Assembly: GCA_958295665.1 (NCBI GenBank)
Contig: OY282560.1
Coordinates: 144,080,091-144,144,090 of the forward strand
Source of the DNA: Tipula vernalis
Taxonomy: Eukaryota; Arthropoda; Insecta; Diptera; Tipulidae
Direction: 5' to 3'
DNA length: 64,000 bases
Shown one piece after another: positions 1 to 10,934 of the stretch. The notes under the pieces are model-generated. The model searched no databases. It was given only the letters and a program-made list of their open reading frames with translations, and was not told the DNA's origin. Made by a program: the position numbers and the translations under genes. Position 1 is the first letter of the stretch. The number at the start of each line of letters is the position of its first letter.

Positions 1-679
1 AATCGAAAAATGTTGTGAATACCATTATTATTAATGAATTGTTTAGTTTCTTGGCTTCGATGGCAAAGCTACATTCAAAAAATTGTACACTTGTTGTAAG
101 ATTGGTCGCTTTAAGTCGCGACCGTTCCTAAAAAGCATAAAATTAGACAAAATTTGGGAAAATTTGCAACGAACAAGTCTTAATATAGCTATTTAAGTTA
201 AGAACGCTGCTAAAAATAATTTGAAATAAAAGCAAAAGAAAACAAAATTAAAAAACTTGTTTTCAATTAATGATTAGTTAAAATTTACTAAATTATTTAA
301 ATTATATTTCAAATTAAGTAATAAAGTAATCTTTTTTATAAAGGTTTGCTTTTATTAATGTATAAAACGAATTTTAGAATCTCAGCTTGATGTGAAATTT
401 TCAAAGTGAATTGTAAATAGCTATTTCAGAAAAAAGCCAATTTAACGGTTTTCGTATCTCTGCGGAAAATTTGGTGAAGAATGAATTGCATTGAAAATAT
501 TGCGAAAGAGACCATTACTGAAAATAAGAAAAAGGGTAGGGATAGAAGAATAGAATACTTAGATTATGTGGCAGAAAGAAGCTCTCAATCCAATAAACCG
601 GCATACTAAGATGTCAAATTGCTTCGAATTACTTACTTTCTAGATCGAAGAGAGAATACCAATATCCCTAGATTGGTGG
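1..679. other. AT-rich noncoding stretch
   Basis: No gene, RNA gene or clear repeat is visible on either strand here. The sequence is AT-rich with many stops in all frames. Confidence 0.5.
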
Positions 680-842
680 AACGAAATACATTTAACAATA
701 CGTTTATCAAAGGTTTGTAACTGTTTTTAAGAGCAATTGAGGGAATACCGTCGGGGCTAGTTGATTTGTTGGCATCAATATCTGCAAGAACTTTAGCAAC
801 TACTTTAGAGCTGAGTCTTATGCGACGCATCGATGAGCTAAC
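680..842 (-). pseudogene. non-LTR retrotransposon reverse transcriptase fragment
   Basis: About 53 residues read like the part of a non-LTR reverse transcriptase just before the first catalytic blocks. The segment IDANKSTSPDGIPSIALKN matches the family pattern of a short helix, a K/P-rich turn and PDGIP. The flanking residues of the same open frame do not look RT-like, and no endonuclease or YADD block is found beside it. It is therefore a short relic. It could come from the same broad CR1/Jockey group as the larger elements at 5-10 kb and 14-17 kb, but it is too short to assign. Confidence 0.6.
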
Positions 843-899
843 TTGCGCAATATTATAGGTGGTGTAATTATTAAAAATTATAAGAAAATAGTTGATCAC

Positions 900-1460
900 T
901 CTGTAGTGTTGAGGTTTATTAACGAACTGTTCGTACTGCCCTCATGTAATAAGTTTTATATTATACTTGTAATTCCATGATTATTTATGAATTATCTTGA
1001 TAATTTCGAAAATTTTCTTTAGATTTTCAAAATTGTTTAAGGAAGGCCAGGTTATTGAGGTTAGGTTTTCCAGAACTTTAAGATGTTTTGAGGTTAACAG
1101 AATGAATCTTATCGAGGTTTTTGAGGTTTCAGGTTTTACTTTGAGGTATGACGGTATTAAGGTATAGACTTTTTCTTACATCGACATAGTACGAGATATT
1201 CGAGTTGACTTGCTTAAGTCAAGCAGATACATTTCACAACTTTCGAAATTATTCGAGGACTGATTTTTGTTGCATAATATTCCGTGGTGACTAAGGATTA
1301 TTGTTTGATTTTGAGTGGCACGTTGTTAAGTGTTACTCAAACTTTCCGAAGGCTTTCCGAGGAGATTGTCGCTATTTATGCATAAACTGATTGCATGCCC
1401 TTATATTGCACATACTGCACATTTTACTAAAATAAAATCACACCTAGTCAGTAGTTAGTT
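900..1460. other. noncoding stretch
   Basis: Nothing coding is supported. Around 1020-1140 the sequence has several GAGGTT-type words, which look like simple-sequence drift rather than a defined array. Confidence 0.4.
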
Positions 1461-2443
1461 TAGGGATGTAGTATCGAAACGGAAATAACGATACTTAAGC
1501 ATCGATACCCTTAAGCATCGTGTACAATTTAAAATCGAGTCTACGGGAATAGGTAGTATCACACCAATAGAGTTAGGGTATGTAAAAGCATTTTACCATC
1601 ATCTGATTGTAATTGGTGACGTTTTGGGCGATCATGAGACTGAAAGAAATGAATGCAATACGCAGATTTTAAAAATGCCGTATAATTTCCTATGATAGAG
1701 TAGTGTCCAAGCCAAACGAGATATTTACCAAATTTTCAAGAATCGCCACAAAATTTGTCACTCTGGAATGAGTATTGTAAGATATAGTTGAAATAACTAT
1801 TGCGGTGGGAGCTACACTCATTTTAGACTGCTAAATTGTGTGGTCCATTGAAACGTAAATAATTACCGTAAATAAATACACTACTTGCCAAGCTGATTTC
1901 TTTTCGAAGTTCTATTTTAAAAATTAAGCAAAAATATTCGTTTGGGTTAGACAATACTGATCTAAAACAAAAGTTCGATGCTAAAATTTGGTTTCAAATA
2001 TTTTAAATGGCAGTTTGTCAAATTTGGCTTCAAAAACGTCAATTTTACTAAACTGTATATTTGTACGGTTGAATACTCCAAATCGAAACTTCCTTGTGTT
2101 AAATAAAATTTCACGGGTCAAGTAAATTGAATTGCATTTGCGTTGATCGGTTTTGTAAATATTGTGGTGGTCTCTCAAATCTGTTAAAGATGAAGGAAAA
2201 CTTTGGGTTAGGATCCCTCAAGAAATATGATATTTCCTATTGCTAGGTATTTACAATCATTTTCCAGGAAAATAACCAATCATAACATAAATAGTAGTAG
2301 GTACGAAATATTTCGTGTTAAAACAATAAAAAAGTATTGGGAACAGTAATATATCATTACAAAAGCATCAAGTACGAAACTTCCTCGTATTGCAATCAAA
2401 ATATTGATACAAGTACAGTATCGATACCTTTTGTAGATCCCTA
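1461..2443. mobile_element. possible non-autonomous hAT-like element
   Basis: The left edge reads TAGGGATGTAGTATCGA and the right edge, on the opposite strand, reads TAGGGATCTAC followed shortly by GGTATCGATACTG. The ends therefore look like a degenerate terminal inverted repeat rich in ATCGATAC words, a pattern known from hAT families. The roughly 980-bp interior has no transposase frame. I could not find a clean 8-bp target duplication, so the boundaries are provisional. Confidence 0.35.
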
Positions 2444-4589
2444 GTTGCAGCTACATAATTCTGCGATGATAAGTTTCCGAGTTTCTAGCTCATTATCCTC
2501 TTCACTTTCTGAACCACTAATACATAAATAATAATTTTTAAAATACTTAATATTTATAGCAACAAATGTAAACATAATATTTTAATGTGGCCACGCGTTT
2601 AAAATGTTTAGTAAATTAAATAAATGTTCAATATTCAAAGCGGTTCTAATAATTTGATCATCCACTGTAGTTGAATTGCTAAATTCATCGATTACTGACT
2701 GAAAATTTTGGCTAGCTGTGTGTATCAATTATCGCAACTTCTTCGCCTGAATAGTACTCATCATCATTTTGCTGAACATTAAATACAAATCCGGCTTTCT
2801 TGAAGCAATTAAAACTAGTTTAAGGATTAACATTAATCCATTTAACATTATTCAATATTAATAGAAATAAATATCTCTTGTTTTAAAGGCTGGATTACCA
2901 CGGTTCTAATAACATTCAGAAACTTAAGCGTCACGTTTGATACACTTTTTATTCGTATGTGTGTCGGACAATTACTAGTTAATTATAATTATGGTTATTC
3001 ATGCTTTACCGTTAAACCTTCATATCCCTGGTATATCCTCCGTTTTCAGATTTTTAAATGCACGTGTAGATTATAAATTTCCTATAACCAGAGGTTTGAA
3101 TTTTTCCCCCGCAACATTTCCGCATAAAAGTGCCGTCAAACGTTCTTTTGGCATCTTACCGCTGTTCTCCTAAAAAACGTTAGCTATCGAAAACTGTTCG
3201 TTAAATCTCCATAACGTCAATTCTCCATAACTTCGTTAGACACTTCATTTCATTCTCCTGTCAACGTTTTATAAGATAAGATATTTTGTTGTGTACTACA
3301 AAGCTATTTATTTTATAAGGTCTCTAGAAGTTCTGATATTTATCGCTATCATCTTTCCCACGCAAAGAATGGCCATATTGTGGTACCTTAACAAATACTC
3401 TATCTTTCGTTTTTTAATGTTGTGAAGCGTTATTTCCTCGCTGTTACACTGTAAATAAATTGAGTGAAATTACAACTGAGAAGAGAGGGTGTTTCTATGT
3501 TTCGACAAATTGTATTATTTTGCATTTTAATTTTCTGTTATTTGCTGGTCACGCTAAAAATTCAAAATAATCTTTTTAACATTTTTTGTACTAGAAATTG
3601 GTCACAATTCAGAAATTCAGAATAAGCAGTCAATATATAGAGGTGGTCACAGTGTGGACGGGTCACTTTTGGGAGCTTTGACCAACGTTTGGAATAAAAT
3701 CAAACCGATTAGGATGGGGGGGGTGCCCCATCAGAACGAAGGTTAAAAACAATCAATGGAACAAATGGAGTACGTCAGCAAAGGAACAACGAAGAATATC
3801 TGCCTCAAATACAAAAACGAAATTGGGGTGCAAGGTGAGCCTGTAGGTTAAAAGACCAAAGAATGATAGAGAGAAAAACGTTTCAGACGTTAAGTAATAA
3901 TCTTTCATGTGATAAACGTAAACTGAATATACCCAAGGGACTCTTTTGTGATGAGTCAACCCTCCAATTTTACTAAGAACATTGAAACCCTTAAATCTTT
4001 GAGATTAGTGGAAAATCAAACTTTCAAACCTATTTGCTTTTCCTGAGACGGTTGTCGTAGATAGCGGAATGCGGCACTAGACTCCCGGTACCAGTTTAAA
4101 CAATTTGGGTTAGGTACTAGTAACGGTTAGCCGCTTTAGTTGAGGTAACTGATAACTATTAGATTAGGACTAATGACTTTGAAAGGAAGTTTATTATTTT
4201 TATTTCATTCCTCTTATATTCTAGTACAAACAACATATAATAATCTATGGTTAAATTGGAATAGCCGGAATTTGCTTTTTGAATTTTGGATAAAACAAAC
4301 TTATGTCTTTTATTGAAACATTAACTTTTTTTATTAACGATTTTGAATAAAACAGTATCCTAAAATTTCACAATATTGACAATATTGAAGGACAACTTAT
4401 TATCTTAAATGTTAAAAGATGAGAATGATTGTTATTAGAATTTTGTGATAAATTAATAATCACAAATCCAAACACATTCACAAACATTTACTGAAAAAGA
4501 TTATATAATTAGATTAAAGAACCCCGGTCTCAAGACTAAAATTTAAAGCGGTGAAACCTCATTAGGTGGTCAGAACTTCGCTTTTGATT
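2444..4589. other. noncoding AT-rich stretch
   Basis: Only short open frames with no family resemblance occur here. There is a run of seven or eight G around 3716-3723. No repeat structure stands out by eye. Confidence 0.4.
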
Positions 4590-4895
4590 ACTTCAACTCC
4601 CAAATCAATCTTGAAATTAAGTTAACCTTCAGCTAACCCAAAAACTCAATACGCAAATCAACCTCCATATCAAGCGCAACATAATTCTAAACGCAATCAC
4701 CAAATTAACCACCAACCAAACCCTCAAATCAATCACCAAATCAACCACAAATCAACCCTTAACTAACTCCAAATCAACTCTTAAATAATCTTAATAGTCT
4801 TAAGTATCTTCAATTTGTTCCTTTTACACTTCAAATTGAACCTTTAACATTTCAAATTGAACTTTTTTACATTTCAAATTGAACCTTTAGCAAAT
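4590..4895. repeat. CAAMTC-rich simple repeat with a short tandem end
   Basis: The plus strand is dominated by words such as CAAATCAACC and CTCAACT, resembling the array at 10560-10930. It ends with about three copies of a ~22-bp unit containing TTCAAATTGAACCTTT (about 4828-4893). The likeness to the later array suggests both belong to one repeat landscape, into which the CR1-like element inserted. Confidence 0.6.
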
Positions 4896-4899
4896 TATA

Positions 4900-5205
4900 T
4901 GTCTGGCCAATTAGGATGAAACTTGACTATTTCTTAGCAGGTTTTAAAATTTGACATCCATGATTGAAATGGGATTCTTAAATGAGTTTTCGATAAAATT
5001 CTGGAATATAGGCAAAAAAAATAAATAAATGAAGTTTGGCTTGTGCGTTGGAAATGGATTTCTGAATTTGCCATATTCCAAAACTTCATCTAAAAATCAT
5101 TTTAGATCCCATTTACAACCCACATGTCAAATTTTATCATAATCGATTAAGGAACAGCCAAATTCCATACTCCTGGCCATATTCCAGAGCTTTATTCCAA
5201 AATCA
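4900..5205. repeat. fold-back repeat copy
   Basis: The left arm (about 4903-4965: GGCCAATTAGGATGAAACTT, then TTTGACAT) is a diverged reverse complement of the right arm (about 5125-5190: GTCAAATTTTATCATAATCG, then CCATACTCCTGGCC). A further copy of the right-arm sequence lies at 10400-10520. It is a small non-coding dispersed repeat with inverted arms, probably a MITE-like element. The adjacent retrotransposon ends directly against it. Confidence 0.55.
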
Positions 5206-5224
5206 TTTTATTTATTTATTTATC
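5206..5224 (-). repeat. 3' TAAA tail of the non-LTR element
   Basis: Plus-strand TTTATTTATTTATTTATC is (TAAA)n on the element's strand, directly after its 3' untranslated region. Short A-rich or microsatellite tails of this type mark the 3' end of CR1/Jockey-group insertions. Confidence 0.65.
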
Positions 5225-5307
5225 AATTAATCCTAGATGAAGCATCGCTTTTCTATCCCACACACTTACATAATGAATATAAAAAAAAAAAAAGAATACA
5301 AAAATAA

Positions 5308-6386
5308 TTACAATTCATTCTTAACAAAATCAAATAATAAAACTTTAAATCTAGCAAAAGTTTTAACACTTCTAATCTCCACCGGAACCTGATTCCAACT
5401 TGTAAACATAGTAAATAGTGGCGAGTTGTTGTAAACATTAGAACGGTTAACTGGCAGTATTATATTGATATTTCGAGCTGAACCAATTTTTATTTTGTTG
5501 TATAAATAAACAGGAACTTGATTATTGATAATTTTATAGAGGAGCAATAATGATCTATAATAAAAAAATTGAGTCATTGTGCAACCAAATAATTCTCTGA
5601 ACTTAGCAGAGATATGATCACATTTCCTCAATCCATTGACGTATCTGGCTATGTTGTTCAAAGTTACTTGTAAAATTTCCCTTGAGTTACAATCGCAACT
5701 AATGTAAAGAAATTCACAATACAATACATGGAGGATTACCAACGTTTTAGCAAGCAAAATCCTGACGGTTTTAGGACAAATGTTCTTATGGCGTTTCAAT
5801 CCATATAATGTAGAGTTGATTTTACTACAAACCTTGATAATCTGGGAATCCCACGTGAATCTATTGTTAATAAAAGTTCCTAAATTATTAACGCGATTTT
5901 GAAATGGGATTGTTTTATTATCAATGTATATATCTGGGATGACTAAAAAATCACGCCTAGAAATGAAGATTGCTTGCGTCTTTGAAATATTCAATGAGAC
6001 TCCATTAGATATAGACCAATCTAATATGTTGGATAAATCATTATTAATTTTATTAAAGGTTTCAGATATATTATCCTTAACGCCCCCGAGGTAAATTTGA
6101 CAATCATCTGCATACAAATGATATTTCGAATATTTCAAGACCTGTGGTAGATCATTGATAAATAGGGAGAATAATAACGGCCCAAGGATAGTTCCCTGAA
6201 AGACACCAGAAGGAATACGTTGTGTATCAGACAACTGATCTTTTATTAAGACTTTTTGATATCTATCCGATAAATAAATATACATAAGCTTAAGCGCAGT
6301 TTTATCAAAGTTAAAATAAAGCATCAACTTTGCAAAAGTAGCTTATGATTTAAACAGTCAAAAGCTTTGGAAAAATCGAGCAATAC
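5308..6386 (-). pseudogene. non-LTR reverse transcriptase, C-terminal part
   Basis: This is the second part of the ORF2 reverse transcriptase, which copies the element RNA at the nicked target. In order it shows the end of motif A (LLDFSKAFDCLNHKLLL, about 6335-6390, in a different frame from what follows), motif B GVFQGTILGPLLF, the catalytic YADD in LYADDCQIYL, and the long C-terminal thumb and connection region ending FVKNEL. About 339 residues are open from 6327, with one frameshift just upstream. Motif A is cut by the hAT-like insertion that ends at 6387. The YADD motif is intact, so loss of function comes from the insertion and the frameshifts. Confidence 0.88.
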
Positions 6387-6416
6387 CAGAGCATTCTAGA
6401 GTATAGAGCCATAATC
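6387..6416 (+). repeat. left terminal inverted repeat of hAT-like insert
   Basis: It starts CAGAGCATTCTAGAG and ends GAGCCATAATC. It pairs with 7270-7302 on the other strand with a small indel and a few mismatches. Confidence 0.75.
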
Positions 6417-7269
6417 TTAATGACGTATTTTTAAGAAGCTTTTTTAGTGGTATAACTTTTCACTGATTTCCATAGGAATCCATAGTAAAAATGGTGTTTT
6501 TCAGCTTCAAGTTTTTTGAAAAAAGCAAACATATTATAAAATGTTTGTATAAAAGTGTTCTACATATCTCTAAGAACAATATACAAGAAGGCCATATTGG
6601 TATTAAATAAATATTAATTGCAGAAATATTAAAATTAAATTATTTCTAAAATATATTTTTTCGAACTTTCATTTTGAAAAATACATCAAAGTTGGCTCTG
6701 ACAAATTAAAATAATACTTGCTAAATTTAACTTTAGTTTTACTAGTGTGTTTAAGATGTCTATAATGGTTACAGAAAATACGAAAAAAAATTATTTAATC
6801 GCCAAATTATCACACGTTCCTATATTTTGTGAATTTATTTTGCTTTTCCTACAATTTTTGAGCTTGAAATTTCCCCAGGTGGAAATTTTTGGTACGATTT
6901 TTCCAAATTTGTACGGCCATCACTGCCATCTATGTAATGTGTATTGACTTAAATGACCAAACGAATTGTAGTAAGCTTTTATTTTAATTTGACCAGAATG
7001 CTGTTGTTATGAATTTTTTTTAATATTTTGGTTTAAATAAATCAATTATTACAAGAAAATGAAAACGATTTACTTAAACTATATTTATATATGTTGAAAT
7101 TCAATCATTTATGAAAGTATTTCAGAAATCACAATTAAGAATTTGTAACGTTTTCATTTAAAAATTTGTCTTAGGAAAAAAAGTGATTTCCCATATGTTT
7201 TGTGTGTTTTACTATGAAAAGTTTCGTTTTTTCCTCGTTTCTAATTCCCTTATAAAAGCTCAGATTTTT

Positions 7270-7302
7270 TGATTATGGCTCTATAAAATACAGGGTGCTC
7301 TG
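7270..7302 (-). repeat. right terminal inverted repeat of hAT-like insert
   Basis: On the minus strand it starts CAGAGCACCCTG and ends GAGCCATAATC, matching the left end. The copy GCAATAC follows immediately on the plus strand. Confidence 0.75.
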
Positions 7303-8030
7303 GCAATACTAGTACAACAAAAGAATTGCTTTGATCAAGATGATATGCAATATCATCGATAACTTGAAGAAGAACGGTGCTTGTACTATGATTGTTACGG
7401 AAACCCGATTGAAACTGTGTTAAATATTTATATTTTTTTATATGGTCGTTAATTTGATCACGTATTAGAATCTCGAAAACTTTAGATAATACCGATACCA
7501 TACTGATTGGTCTAAGATTATCCAGCGAGTCATTATTTTGTTTCTTTTTAACCTGAATCACTAAAATGGTTTTCCATATATCAGGAAATTCAGACCGCAT
7601 GATACAATTATTTATTAAGTACGTTAACGGTGAGATAACAAAAGATAATGTCTTCTTTAAAAAAATTAGATTCATTGCATCATGACCAGCTGCGTTAGAT
7701 TTTATGCTGCAAATACTTTTCAAAATATCTAATTCCATTACACAGCTAACTGAAAACAAATTAGAAGTGAAACTACTTGTAGCATTACAATCTGGAAGAA
7801 GAAAAACAACCGACTTGTTAGGTATGTTGCAAAAATAAGAATTTACTACAGCAGGGCCCATGTCAATTAAAACATCAGATCTACTTTTCCTTATGCCAAT
7901 CGTATTAATATTTCCCCAAATTGTTTGTTTAGCGGCTCTAATCAAATCAGTAACACAATTTCGCTCATTCTGATATATTTTGCGGTACTTTATATCGGAA
8001 GTTTTCTGAAATTTAGAAAAGGCCTGACCC
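7303..8030 (-). pseudogene. non-LTR reverse transcriptase, N-terminal part
   Basis: This holds the first blocks of the ORF2 reverse transcriptase: the pre-RT linker (IRAAKQTIWG), the helix before the fingers (SNAAGHDAMNLIFLKK), the finger motif LRPISMVSVLSKVFE, and QSGFRNNHST, followed by a strand ending FVVLVL. The frame is then broken by the 7302 insertion and resumes at 6386. Upstream, near 8030, the linker (about KYRKIYQNERNCVTDLIRAAKQ) is joined by a frameshift to the sequence that follows the endonuclease. Motif order and spacing agree with CR1/Jockey-group RTs. Confidence 0.85.
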
Positions 8031-8938
8031 GAAGTAACATTCTATGAGCAATTTCAAAATTAAACCAAGGAGCTGCAGATTGGCCATCCAGTACTCGTTT
8101 TACCGGGACACAGTTGTCATGAATTGAGTAAGCACTCATAAAATAAGTGAAACATAGAATTAATGTTATCGCTCGAATACATCCGACCCCAATCAGCGCC
8201 CAAAAGGCAAGAAGAAATTGCTGCATTATTTATGTTCCTATAGTCGTAAATAAGCTTGTTCCGAATTTTGACCCGTTTAGACTTCACTTTATAGGAGATG
8301 AGTAGAAAGTTATGATCGGATATATGTGGCATAGTGTATTGATTGAACTCCAATATTCTGGCCTGATCCGGATTAGAAACAATAAACTGATCTAGCCACG
8401 ATGGGCCACGAGTTGGCGAAAAAGGAACTGAGAAAAGCTTATTGGATTTTAATAGATCATGGAATATATGCGACCTGTCAAGGATATTAAAATTGAAGTC
8501 ACCACTTATTACGAAATGACTATAACGTAATACGAAAGAAGATAGTATTTTCTGGAAATCATCCCGGTCAGTTTTTATAGCAGGTGGGGGATTATAACAA
8601 ACTACTATTAGAATTGTCATGGAATCAAGTTTCAATTCTCCCATTATAACTTCAGTTTTATCATATGTACCTGAATGAATCCTCTTGAATTTGTAACATT
8701 TTCTGTAGTATATACAGACCCCACCACCATTTTTGTGTGTTCTGTCGTATGGAAGAATATTATAGCCATTTATGACAACAGATTGATCATTGATCGTACA
8801 CGTAAGCCAGGATTCCTCCACGCAAAAAAGATCAATGTTATTAAAATTAATAAAAATTCGAATTTGATCTATATGGCAAAAAAGACTGCGAGCATTAAGA
8901 AATCCAATCTTTAAACATGAACCATCACCATCTCTCAA
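7990..8938 (-). pseudogene. apurinic-type endonuclease domain of ORF2 plus linker
   Basis: The N-terminal half of ORF2 is an exonuclease-endonuclease-phosphatase domain that nicks target DNA to start integration. From the start near 8938 it shows LKIGFLNARSL (Asn), DLFCVEESWL (catalytic Glu), ILIVVCYNPPP, SGDFNFNILD (Asp/Asn pair) and near the end HISDHNFLL (SDH, the catalytic His). All key residues I can place are kept. After about 273 residues the frame shifts (near 8120) into a linker containing APWFNFEIAHRM, the W-F/Y-N block typical between endonuclease and RT. It lies about 180 bp downstream of ORF1. Confidence 0.88.
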
Positions 8939-9118
8939 GTTTTTGTCAGAGGTATTGTGTATATGCCGATAGAGACTGAAGTGTGTGAAAACCTAAAATA
9001 CAAAAAAATATTAAAAATCAATTTAAAAAAATCATAAAAACTAGAATAAAGTACATAACTTTTACAATTACGATGACCTTGTTGAATGACCGACGAATAA
9101 TCACTATTAATAAGTTCA

Positions 9119-9859
9119 TTACTGCAATGTTGCTGTGGCAGGAAATTTCTTTTGACGTCTTACATTAATAAACGATTTAATGGCACACTGTAGTGGCCAA
9201 ATACTACCATCATAAGCCTTGTTGTATATTGTAGACTCCAACCCAACTTTAAACGAAATAAAGTTTAGCAAACTGTTATCAACATTTTTGGGAACAAGTT
9301 CATGACATTCGATTTCAGCCACTGAAATATTCAGCTTATGACTAAGATAGTTTCTAATATCCTCACTAGTTGTGGTTGTTTAAAATTTAAGACGTGCAGG
9401 TAATTTTTTGGTTTCACCATTTCCAATTCGGTGTTGACTTCAGTACCAGTTATGACATTTTGCGAGTTCAATTTGTTAATGCTGTTGGTGTTGTCGACGT
9501 TGTTGTTGATAGATTGCCCAGACATGGTATTGATTGTTGTTAACAATCATTGCGCCCATTTGATCTTGGGAGACAAGGTTGTTTGTCACCGTTTGAAAAT
9601 TATTAAACATATTAGTCAGTAATTTGCTAACCTCACTTAATTGAGACATCAATGCTTGGATTAGTTGCTGCTGATTGTTATGGTTTTTGAGACAATCATC
9701 ACAGACAAAGTTAATGTTAGAATTGTTGAGGCATAATTTAGCATTCGCAGTTGATAAAGATGAACAACCGAAATGAAATTTTTTCTCACAACTACCAAAG
9801 CATTTTACTATATTATTGTCTGTAAAATCAACGTCACATTTATAGCACTAATTGTTCAT
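9119..9859 (-). pseudogene. ORF1 with PHD-like zinc finger
   Basis: ORF1 proteins of CR1/Jockey-group elements bind RNA; some insect ones start with a PHD finger. Here the minus-strand ATG at 9859 is followed after two codons by an in-frame TAG, then by a cysteine-rich stretch: CYKCD, CFGSCEKKFHFGC, FVCDDCLKNH. The spacing is C-x2-C, C-x3-C, H-x2-C, C-x2-C, as in PHD fingers. A glutamine/asparagine-rich region follows, then a degenerate stretch (about 9331-9600) and a C-terminal piece open from 9322 (VECHELVP-like start, then LNFISFKVGLESTIYNKA, then WPLQCAIKSFIN), which resembles the C-terminal end of such proteins. At least one frameshift joins the parts. The early stop and the frameshift mean it is not functional. 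Confidence 0.72.
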
Positions 9860-10013
9860 TATGAAGGTTGTTGTAATACGGAATTAACGGTAATCACAAA
9901 GGATGTTATTTACTTTATGTATGGTTATTAACGGCTTTTAAACCGCTATAAAATGTTGCACTTCAATAATAATATAAATCAAAATGAAGAAGTTTATGCC
10001 CACACTGTGATCA

Positions 10014-10093
10014 ATTGGTCAAAAAACTTTAATAGATAAATAGAGTTTATTAGATTGGTCAAAAAACTTTAATAGATAAATAGAGTTATTGAT
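10014..10093. repeat. 40-bp tandem duplication in the element's 5' region
   Basis: A 40-bp unit starting ATTGGTCAAAAAACTTTAAT occurs at 10014 and again at 10054, almost unchanged. It lies within the presumed 5' untranslated region of the CR1/Jockey-group element. Tandem 5' repeats in such elements can hold internal promoter sequence, but nothing here proves this. Confidence 0.7.
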
Positions 10094-10349
10094 TAACTAT
10101 TAATATTATAGAATATTATTTATTTATTTAGTATTTAAGATAGAGTCAATAATCACAAAAACATTTAACAATAACTGTAACACTAACTGTTTGCACAATG
10201 TTTAAATTGATAACTTAAAATTTGATAAATATTCTTAGATACGTTAAAATAGTTTATAAACAGATTTATTCGTTTTATTAATTAATAATTATATTTAATA
10301 TCACAATTTTTGTTGTCACAGGTTAAAAAAACACGTCTATTCCCTTTGA

Positions 10350-10530
10350 TTGTTTGATTGTATCCCATTTCTATCACCCACATCAGATTTTAACATATTC
10401 GGTTAAGAAATAGCCAAGTTTCGTCATCATTGGCCATATCCAACGCACATGTCAAATTTCGTCATAATCGGTTAAGGAATAGCTAAATTCCATCCTACTT
10501 GGCTATATTCCAGAACTTCATCAGAAACCG
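10350..10530. repeat. copy of the fold-back repeat family
   Basis: Contains two adjacent relatives of the 5125-5190 arm: one around 10385-10440 (CACATCAGATTTTAACAT, GGTTAAGAAATAGCC) and one at 10448-10525 (CACATGTCAAATTTCGTCAT, GGTTAAGGAATAGC). It is the right flank of the retrotransposon insertion. Confidence 0.6.
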
Positions 10531-10559
10531 CAACTCAACCCTGATTCAACTCGCAAACG

Positions 10560-10930
10560 GAACCCAACTTAACCCTTAACTCAACCGCAAACCCTATGCC
10601 AATCTCAATCCTCAAACCAGCACATATAAAAAATTGGTCAACCAACAACCCGAACTCAACTCCAACTCAACTTACACTTACAACTCGCAAATTGATCCCT
10701 AACTTAACCTTCAAATCAACCCTCAGTTCAATGCCCAATGCACTAATCAAACCAGCATATGTAAAAAAATTTGTAAATATTTGTATATCCAACCCCAACT
10801 CAACTCTGACTCAACATCAACTCAACCCGAAAATTGACCCCTAACTTAACCTTCAAATCAACCTCAAATCCAATGCCCAATCCAATAATCAAACCAGCAA
10901 ATATAAAAAATTCGTAAATATGTTTATATA
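10560..10930. repeat. CAAC-rich tandem repeat, unit about 135-140 bp
   Basis: The landmark AAACCAGCA followed by ATATAAAAAA-like sequence recurs at about 10614, 10749 and 10889, giving a period of roughly 135-140 bp. Between landmarks each unit is rich in AACTCAAC, CCCTAACTTAACCTTCAAAT and CAATGCCCAAT. The open frame on the plus strand through it is a by-product of the repeat, not a gene. Confidence 0.7.
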
Positions 10931-10934
10931 ACCA

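Larger units (their letters stand above)
6387..7302. mobile_element. hAT-like non-autonomous DNA transposon inserted in the RT gene
   Basis: The 916-bp insert is bounded by inverted ends that begin CAGAGCA on each strand and share TATAGAGCCATAATC, giving imperfect terminal inverted repeats of about 30-32 bp. It is flanked by a direct repeat GCAATAC (6380-6386 and 7303-7309). Removing the insert and one copy of the repeat makes the RT frame run from ...VVLVL into LDFSKAFD, as expected for motif A. CAG-starting termini and a 7-8 bp duplication fit the hAT superfamily. The interior has only a 66-residue frame of no recognisable family, so the element needs a transposase from elsewhere. Confidence 0.8.
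5206..10350 (-). mobile_element. CR1/Jockey-group non-LTR retrotransposon, near full length
   Basis: Read on the minus strand this element has a 5' untranslated region (about 9860-10350), ORF1 with a PHD-like finger (9859-9119), ORF2 with endonuclease and reverse transcriptase (8938-5308), and a 3' end of repeated TAAA (5206-5224). These are the expected parts, in order, of an autonomous element copied by target-primed reverse transcription. The flanks support a full-length insertion: the left flank ends AAAATCATTTTA and the right flank begins GTATCCCATTT. The intact repeat at about 5090-5110 has nearly these two words joined (ATCATTTTAGATCCCATTT). The coding frames carry frameshifts and a premature stop, and a 916-bp insertion splits the RT, so it is dead. 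The 5' boundary is accurate to perhaps 10 bp. Confidence 0.8.

Noticed and set aside
3712..3730. Short G-rich tract as a possible G-quadruplex
   Set aside because: It is a single G run without the four tracts needed.
6747..6947. 66-residue frame inside the hAT-like insertion as a transposase fragment
   Set aside because: No hAT dimerisation block, zinc finger or DDE motif is visible; it is hydrophobic chance sequence.
10596..10844. Pro/Asn/Thr-rich 82-residue frame
   Set aside because: It follows the CAAC-rich tandem repeat and has no independent support.
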